From positions 124,001 to 188,000 of the forward strand of contig CAWGNG010000038.1 of the NCBI GenBank assembly GCA_963823895.1: a stretch of 64,000 bases of DNA, read 5' to 3'. This DNA is from G963675935 sp963823895 (GTDB lineage Bacteria; Planctomycetota; Planctomycetia; Pirellulales; Thermoguttaceae). This document shows, one piece after another, positions 58,895-64,000 of the stretch. Under the pieces are notes generated by a model that was not told the origin of the DNA, did not search any database, and saw nothing but the letters and a program-made list of their open reading frames with translations. Made by a program: the position numbers and the translations under genes. How positions within the stretch are numbered: the first letter of the stretch is position 1; each line of letters starts with the position of its first letter.

Positions 58895-60136
58895 TCAAGA
58901 AAACGCGACAAGGTTTTGTAGAGGCTGCAAGTCCCGGCCGCCACAGGCGCCGTCGGGGCGTTTTCGTGCGCGAACAATCGCCGCCCAGCCTGCGAGGCTA
59001 AAAGCCGCCGCTGCCAGCATGAGCAGAGAACCTGGCTCTGGAACGATCACGTCGCTAACAGTACAGCTATAATTTGCGCTATCGGCAATCGCCATGCGGC
59101 CGTTACTGTAGGCGAGCGAGCTTATATAGTAGGATGACCAAGAATAGGAATCGAGCAGTGTTCCGGAAGTGCTGTATTTCAGCACGCCAGAGCCTCCGTT
59201 AACGTATTCGAAGCCGTTTGGGTCGATAGTGATTGCCATGGGATTGTTCTCACGCGAGAACTGGCTGTACCATAGCAGGCTGTTGGCGGAATCATATTTC
59301 ACCAGATAATCGCCGCCGCTGCTACCAAAGATGTTCGCGCTGGCATCGAGGGTCATATACGTCGAGCCCGAATTGTCGATGGCGATAGATCCTGCCCATC
59401 CTTGACCGTATGTCTGATTCCACACGATGTTTCCGGTGGCGTCGAACTGCGTGGCGAACGCTTGCGGGTTGTACTTGGAGTCGAGCGCGGTACCCAGTAT
59501 CGCGGCTTGCCCTAGGGAATTCACAGCTATTGCGTTGCTATAGGCTTGGGGCATAGGGTTCATGACCTCCCTGGTCCAGAGGCGGCTTCCCGTGGAACTG
59601 TACTTACTGACAAACGGGTTTTCCTTATAATGGCCAGCCGCGTCGTAGATGGCACCGGTGATATAGGCGTTGCCGGATGGGTCCAAGGCGAGACCGCCAC
59701 ATTCGGCGCCGCTAGCGTAGGCGGCCGTCCACGCCAATCCGCCACCGGAATTGTAGTTCTGAACGCCGGCGCCCGACGTCACCCACACGTTGCCCGAACC
59801 GTCGGTCGCTACGTTCACCGACGATCCGGACGTATCTTGCCACTCATGGTTCCACAACAAAGTCCCGGTCGAGCTGTACTTCGCGAGAAAATCTACTTCC
59901 GGCGTGCCGGCCACTCCGAACGCCGTGCCGTCTGTAACGCCGCCGACATACACACTGCCAGCCGAATCGATCGCCGCCATGCACCCCCAAAAACCACTAC
60001 TAGTGGACGCAGTGGCTGGCGTTTGCGCCCAGGCCACGGGCAGCACGTTCGCTGCGAAAACCTCGCTCGTCGCTGGCGACATCGCTAACCACACTAAGGC
60101 TATAGCGAGGACGACACACCTGACATTTCGAAACAC
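58895..60136 (-). CDS. PEP-CTERM SBBP-like beta-propeller protein
   Basis: The start is GTG 60136 with GGGAGGTGCTGCC upstream. A signal peptide (FRNVRCVVLAIALVWLAMSP) precedes about six propeller-like repeats of the type DFLAKYSSTGTLLWNHEW and ALDPSGNAYITGAIYDAAG. It ends IVPEPGSLLMLAAAAFSLAG followed by WAAIVRARKR, a PEP-CTERM anchor with an unusual 20-residue tail after the basic cluster. It interrupts the plus-strand module, between the clamp-loader-like operon and the recombinase. Confidence 0.82.
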   Translation of the reverse strand: MFRNVRCVVLAIALVWLAMSPATSEVFAANVLPVAWAQTPATASTSSGFWGCMAAIDSAGSVYVGGVTDGTAFGVAGTPEVDFLAKYSSTGTLLWNHEWQDTSGSSVNVATDGSGNVWVTSGAGVQNYNSGGGLAWTAAYASGAECGGLALDPSGNAYITGAIYDAAGHYKENPFVSKYSSTGSRLWTREVMNPMPQAYSNAIAVNSLGQAAILGTALDSKYNPQAFATQFDATGNIVWNQTYGQGWAGSIAIDNSGSTYMTLDASANIFGSSGGDYLVKYDSANSLLWYSQFSRENNPMAITIDPNGFEYVNGGSGVLKYSTSGTLLDSYSWSSYYISSLAYSNGRMAIADSANYSCTVSDVIVPEPGSLLMLAAAAFSLAGWAAIVRARKRPDGACGGRDLQPLQNLVAFS

Positions 60137-60421
60137 GGCAGCACCTCCCTTGGAAGACGGACCAATGATGCGATGGACTGCCGAAGAGAAGATGCCCGAG
60201 ATGAACCACGGGCGATTATCGCTCCGGCCGGTGCCTCTTCCCTGCCGAATGGCGATAGATCGAAGGTAACAGATAAAAACCGGGAATCAACCCCCCCGAA
60301 CCCAGATTTCTTGGGCAGGACGGGGAGGCGAAGAGCAAGGTTGGGTGGCGAGAGCGTTCTCGACAATCGCCCAGGTGGATACCATTACGTCGTTTTCCGT
60401 TAGCAGAAGATTAGGCCGTGC

Positions 60422-60509
60422 CCGTGTGCGGGCTGGGCGTAGGGGTACGCCGATCGCCTGCTTGACCGGACTCCTACCCGGTAGCAGGCTGCCCGCACAC
60501 GGCCTTTTT
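60422..60509 (+). ncRNA. Three-way-junction RNA candidate with T-tract
   Basis: A 12-bp outer stem (CCGTGTGCGGGC 60422-60433 / GCCCGCACACGG 60491-60502) encloses a 6-bp hairpin with GGGG loop (GGCGTA 60436-60441 / TACGCC 60446-60451) and a longer hairpin (GCCTGCT 60456-60462 / AGCAGGC 60483-60489, then ACCGG 60465-60469 / CCGGT 60478-60482). TTTTT follows at 60505-60509. All stems are perfect. No protein frame lies within. It could be an independent RNA or a transcription attenuator for the recombinase. Confidence 0.6.
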
Positions 60510-60560
60510 CATGCGCAGAGAACCAAAGCCCCTCCCCAGAAGACAAGGAGACCATACGCC

Positions 60561-61463
60561 ATGTCAGTCTACGGCATCACCCGCGCCAGCACGCGGAGGC
60601 AGCAGGCATCGCCCGAAGTCCAGGCGGAGATGATCCGCAAGCACTGTGCCGCCGTGCAACTGCCCGAGCCGACGATCCTCGACGAGCCGCTGGGCACTTC
60701 CGGCCGGACCACCGACTTCCGCAACCGGCCCCAAGGCCGCTGGCTCCTCCTTCACGCCCAACCCGGCGACGTGCTGGTGGTGACGAAGTTGGACCGGCTG
60801 GGCCGAACTGCCAGAGACATCCTCGACACGTTGGAGCAATTTGCCAAGCGAAACGTGCGGGTCATCGTGATTCAATTCCTTGGCGGCCAGAACATCGACA
60901 TGGACAGCACCGTGGGGCGGCTGGTGGTCATATTCTTCGCCGGGCTGGCCCAATTCGAGGCCGACATGATCGGCGAGCGCACGGCCGAGGCGCTTCAGCG
61001 GCGCCGGCAGCAAGGGCTGGCCTGCAACCGCGCCGGTTTCGGCACACGCAAGGTGGGCAAGCGGAGCGAGTGGGACTTCGAGCAGTTGGCTCATATTGCC
61101 GAGATCGCCGAGCGGCTGGGCAAGGGTGAGGATGTTGTGCTTGTTGTTGCCGACTTTTGGGGCCGCGGCATCAAGGACCACCGCGGCTTGTTGTGGGGCC
61201 AGGTCCAGCACAAGGATGGCAACGGGAATGGCAACGGTTTCGAGTGGTATTGGCGGGCAACACGCTGGTTCCACCGCATGAAGCACGCCGGCAAGCTGCC
61301 CCCGCCCTACTGCGACGTGGCGCACGCGATCCCCGAACCCCGGCGGTTTACCGTGGAAAAACGCCGCAAGCGTCCCAACGCCAAGCCCGTCATCGACGAG
61401 AAAGCCGCCTGGACGGCCGAGCAGTGGCGGGAGTGGTTTGCTTTGGAGTTTTCCAAGAACTGA
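60561..61463 (+). CDS. Serine recombinase (resolvase/invertase type)
   Basis: The start is at ATG 60561, with AAGGAGACCATACGCC upstream. The 300 residues begin SVYGITRASTRRQQASPEVQ, with the catalytic Ser10. GTSGRTTDFRNRPQGRW, LVVTKLDRLGRTARDILDTL and LAQFEADMIGERTAEALQRR match the resolvase catalytic domain and E-helix. The C-terminal part (HIAEIAERLGKGEDVVLVVA and a Trp-rich basic tail) is not the usual short HTH. It ends 60 bases before the first CRISPR repeat. It probably mobilises or rearranges the module. Confidence 0.9.
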   Translation: MSVYGITRASTRRQQASPEVQAEMIRKHCAAVQLPEPTILDEPLGTSGRTTDFRNRPQGRWLLLHAQPGDVLVVTKLDRLGRTARDILDTLEQFAKRNVRVIVIQFLGGQNIDMDSTVGRLVVIFFAGLAQFEADMIGERTAEALQRRRQQGLACNRAGFGTRKVGKRSEWDFEQLAHIAEIAERLGKGEDVVLVVADFWGRGIKDHRGLLWGQVQHKDGNGNGNGFEWYWRATRWFHRMKHAGKLPPPYCDVAHAIPEPRRFTVEKRRKRPNAKPVIDEKAAWTAEQWREWFALEFSKN

Positions 61464-61523
61464 GCCGCTGTTGCCTACCTGATGCCCATCATTGAGATGT
61501 CGTGCCAGGCACACGACCGCTTG

Positions 61524-64000
61524 GTGCTCAACGCCTTTCGGCATCAAAGGAGAGGATACCCGCGGATGTCGGTTGCCGCGGCCGCTGACATTTAGTGCTC
61601 AACGCCTTTCGGCATCAAAGGAGAGGATACCTTTTCGGCCGCGGCAACTACTCGCCCCGCGCCGTGTGCTCAACGCCTTTCGGCATCAAAGGAGAGGATA
61701 CCCGCCGACCCGTCGCGCCCTGGAACTCGCCGCCAAGTGCTCAACGCCTTTCGGCATCAAAGGAGAGGATACGGGGTGCGCCCGCTGGTCGAGGCGGCAA
61801 ACGAGTAGTGCTCAACGCCTTTCGGCATCAAAGGAGAGGATACACGCTCCTCGCTATCGCGATCACCATAATGGGCTAAGTGCTCAACGCCTTTCGGCAT
61901 CAAAGGAGAGGATACGACACCGCCAAGGGGATCTTCCATTCGACCCGCAAGGTGCTCAACGCCTTTCGGCATCAAAGGAGAGGATACACCTGAGACTCGG
62001 CCGTACGAGCGGGATAAAGAGAGTGCTCAACGCCTTTCGGCATCAAAGGAGAGGATACTGGCGACACGGCCACAGCGGCGGAGATCGAACATGCGTGCTC
62101 AACGCCTTTCGGCATCAAAGGAGAGGATACGCCACGTTCCAGATACCTTCGCAAAAAACGACAGGTGCTCAACGCCTTTCGGCATCAAAGGAGAGGATAC
62201 ATGAACGCGGCCGGCGATCTGGAAATCGTCAACCTGTGCTCAACGCCTTTCGGCATCAAAGGAGAGGATACTCCCTTGTGGCGGCCACATTCAACATAGC
62301 GATGGTGTGCTCAACGCCTTTCGGCATCAAAGGAGAGGATACACGCAAAGGGCGAGCCGATCTCCACCATTGCCTGGTAGTGCTCAACGCCTTTCGGCAT
62401 CAAAGGAGAGGATACTGATCCACCCGAGGAGAGCGGACCGCAAGACTCCGGGTGCTCAACGCCTTTCGGCATCAAAGGAGAGGATACTGGCAGGCCACTG
62501 CGCGAGGCGGCGCAGCGCAACTGTGCTCAACGCCTTTCGGCATCAAAGGAGAGGATACCTGTATAGAGCGGATAACCGGTCAATGCACTTGGCGTGCTCA
62601 ACGCCTTTCGGCATCAAAGGAGAGGATACCGCAAATCGAATTGTTGCGAAAGCGTTCTGTGCAGTGCTCAACGCCTTTCGGCATCAAAGGAGAGGATACT
62701 CTGCGATAAGCACCATACCGCCAGCAGCTCCGTGTGCTCAACGCCTTTCGGCATCAAAGGAGAGGATACATTCAGCCGGATATGATTTATACTCTGATGT
62801 AGATGTGCTCAACGCCTTTCGGCATCAAAGGAGAGGATACTTGTTCGGCGACGGCCCCCCCGGACTAGGACCGTTGTGCTCAACGCCTTTCGGCATCAAA
62901 GGAGAGGATACACGACGCCGCGCAGGTGGATGAACGGCTTACCCTTGTGCTCAACGCCTTTCGGCATCAAAGGAGAGGATACTCCATGTCCATCACGGCG
63001 TTGCCAGGGTCAGACATGTGCTCAACGCCTTTCGGCATCAAAGGAGAGGATACTTCCAGCTTGTGGCGTAGGTTTGTCAGTAGAGAGGTGCTCAACGCCT
63101 TTCGGCATCAAAGGAGAGGATACCGGTTTTCCAGCCTGCGGTTAGTACTGATTGGTAACTGTGCTCAACGCCTTTCGGCATCAAAGGAGAGGATACTTCT
63201 CGATAGTCACTGTTTCGCGTCGTGTTTCGCTGTGCTCAACGCCTTTCGGCATCAAAGGAGAGGATACGGCTACCGTTGAGTACGCCGGGCACGATCAGCG
63301 TGTGCTCAACGCCTTTCGGCATCAAAGGAGAGGATACTCGCGGTGCAGCGTCTTTGCCAACTCCCGTAAGATGTGCTCAACGCCTTTCGGCATCAAAGGA
63401 GAGGATACCGTCGGGGTCCGTCCCTCGCGGTTTCCCGCTGTACGTGCTCAACGCCTTTCGGCATCAAAGGAGAGGATACTCGCGGTGCAGCGTCTTTGCC
63501 AACTCCCGTAAGATGTGCTCAACGCCTTTCGGCATCAAAGGAGAGGATACCCGCACGGCAGCGGCGAGGGCTCCGGCGTAAAGGGGTGCTCAACGCCTTT
63601 CGGCATCAAAGGAGAGGATACCCTCCATTCCGCAGAAAACCCGCCTTCCCTCTTATGTGCTCAACGCCTTTCGGCATCAAAGGAGAGGATACAAGGCGTC
63701 AATTCAAGATCGGAGGTCATGCGAGCTAGTGCTCAACGCCTTTCGGCATCAAAGGAGAGGATACGAGAGGATCGAACCCCGGTATTTCCCGGTTGCTCGT
63801 GCTCAACGCCTTTCGGCATCAAAGGAGAGGATACCCCGTCGTTTCCGATCCAATCCAATCCAGTCACTTGTGCTCAACGCCTTTCGGCATCAAAGGAGAG
63901 GATACACGCTTCACCGGACCCACCCCCGCCAAAATCGGTGTGCTCAACGCCTTTCGGCATCAAAGGAGAGGATACCTGGCGGCTCACACCACGCCAGATG
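61524..64000. CRISPR. CRISPR array, 35 identical 36-nt repeats, continuing beyond the window
   Basis: The first repeat is 61524-61559 and the last complete one 63940-63975, with a partial spacer of 25 nt to the edge. The repeat begins GTGCTCAACGCC, ends GGAGAGGATAC and contains a CCTTT-CGGCATC-AAAGG hairpin. All 35 copies are identical. The 34 complete spacers are 34-37 nt long. Spacers 63338-63372 and 63480-63514 are identical. Because no repeat is degenerate, neither the leader end nor the transcribed strand can be told. No cas gene lies in the window, so the type is unknown. Confidence 0.98.

Noticed and set aside
61464..61523. A degenerate repeat before the first CRISPR repeat
   Set aside because: No convincing match to the repeat is found in the 60 bases. 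Only a short GTCGTG/CACGAC hairpin is seen.
61492..63729. Series of plus- and minus-strand frames across the right end of the window
   Set aside because: They are translations of the CRISPR repeats (LNAFRHQRRGY, CSTPFGIKGEDT, AQRLSASKERI) and have no coding signal.

Overview
The window looks like a chromosomal segment of a planctomycete, probably of the Pirellulales type. The evidence is a truncated secreted protein with an LEQRTLLS-type planctomycete export motif, several PEP-CTERM proteins, a Ser/Thr kinase, DUF1573, DUF2961 (GH172-like) and TlpA-like proteins, a large TPR protein, GC-rich coding sequence and weak Shine-Dalgarno signals in the core genes. No tRNA or rRNA gene was found.

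Bases 1-34,075 are the chromosomal backbone. They hold a partial Kelch-type surface protein (minus strand), an IS patch at 2.5-5.5 kb (an ISKra4-type element abutting a decayed IS630-type element), a decayed membrane protein gene, leuS, a Ser/Thr kinase, a TPR/polysaccharide-export-like secreted protein, a PEP-CTERM protein, an HtrA-like protease running into a TlpA-like thioredoxin, a glycosidase-like protein, pyrE, pepT overlapping an OPT transporter, a DUF2961 protein, a DUF1573 protein, and the ffh-rpsP-trmD-rplS-yraN cluster. REP-like palindromes lie between genes and also inside the reading frames of leuS, the kinase and pepT. Several genes carry one-base frameshifts at homopolymers, which may be assembly errors.

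yraN is cut at about 34,075 by a tyrosine-integrase-bearing element, and from there the window is accessory DNA. Two paralogous integrases lie in the same orientation, each preceded by a long hairpin. Between them sits a 2,640-bp IS1-family element (35,663-38,302) with matching inverted ends, an 8-bp target duplication and cargo genes. From 45.0 down to 38.5 kb, on the minus strand, is a compact satellite-like operon: a small HTH protein, an AlpA-like regulator, a DUF-like protein, primase-helicase, phage-type Dam methylase, a beta-solenoid protein and integrase.

Bases 48.5-61.5 kb hold a plus-strand module with strong AGGAG ribosome-binding sites and hairpins between genes. It contains small proteins, a DUF6744-like protein, a MoxR-type ATPase, an HExxH/VWA protein, a zinc ribbon, a clamp-loader-like ATPase and a serine recombinase. 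PEP-CTERM genes and an intact IS630-type element interrupt it. A three-way-junction RNA candidate precedes the recombinase.

The last 2.5 kb is a CRISPR array with 35 identical 36-nt repeats that runs off the right edge. No cas gene is visible in the window.
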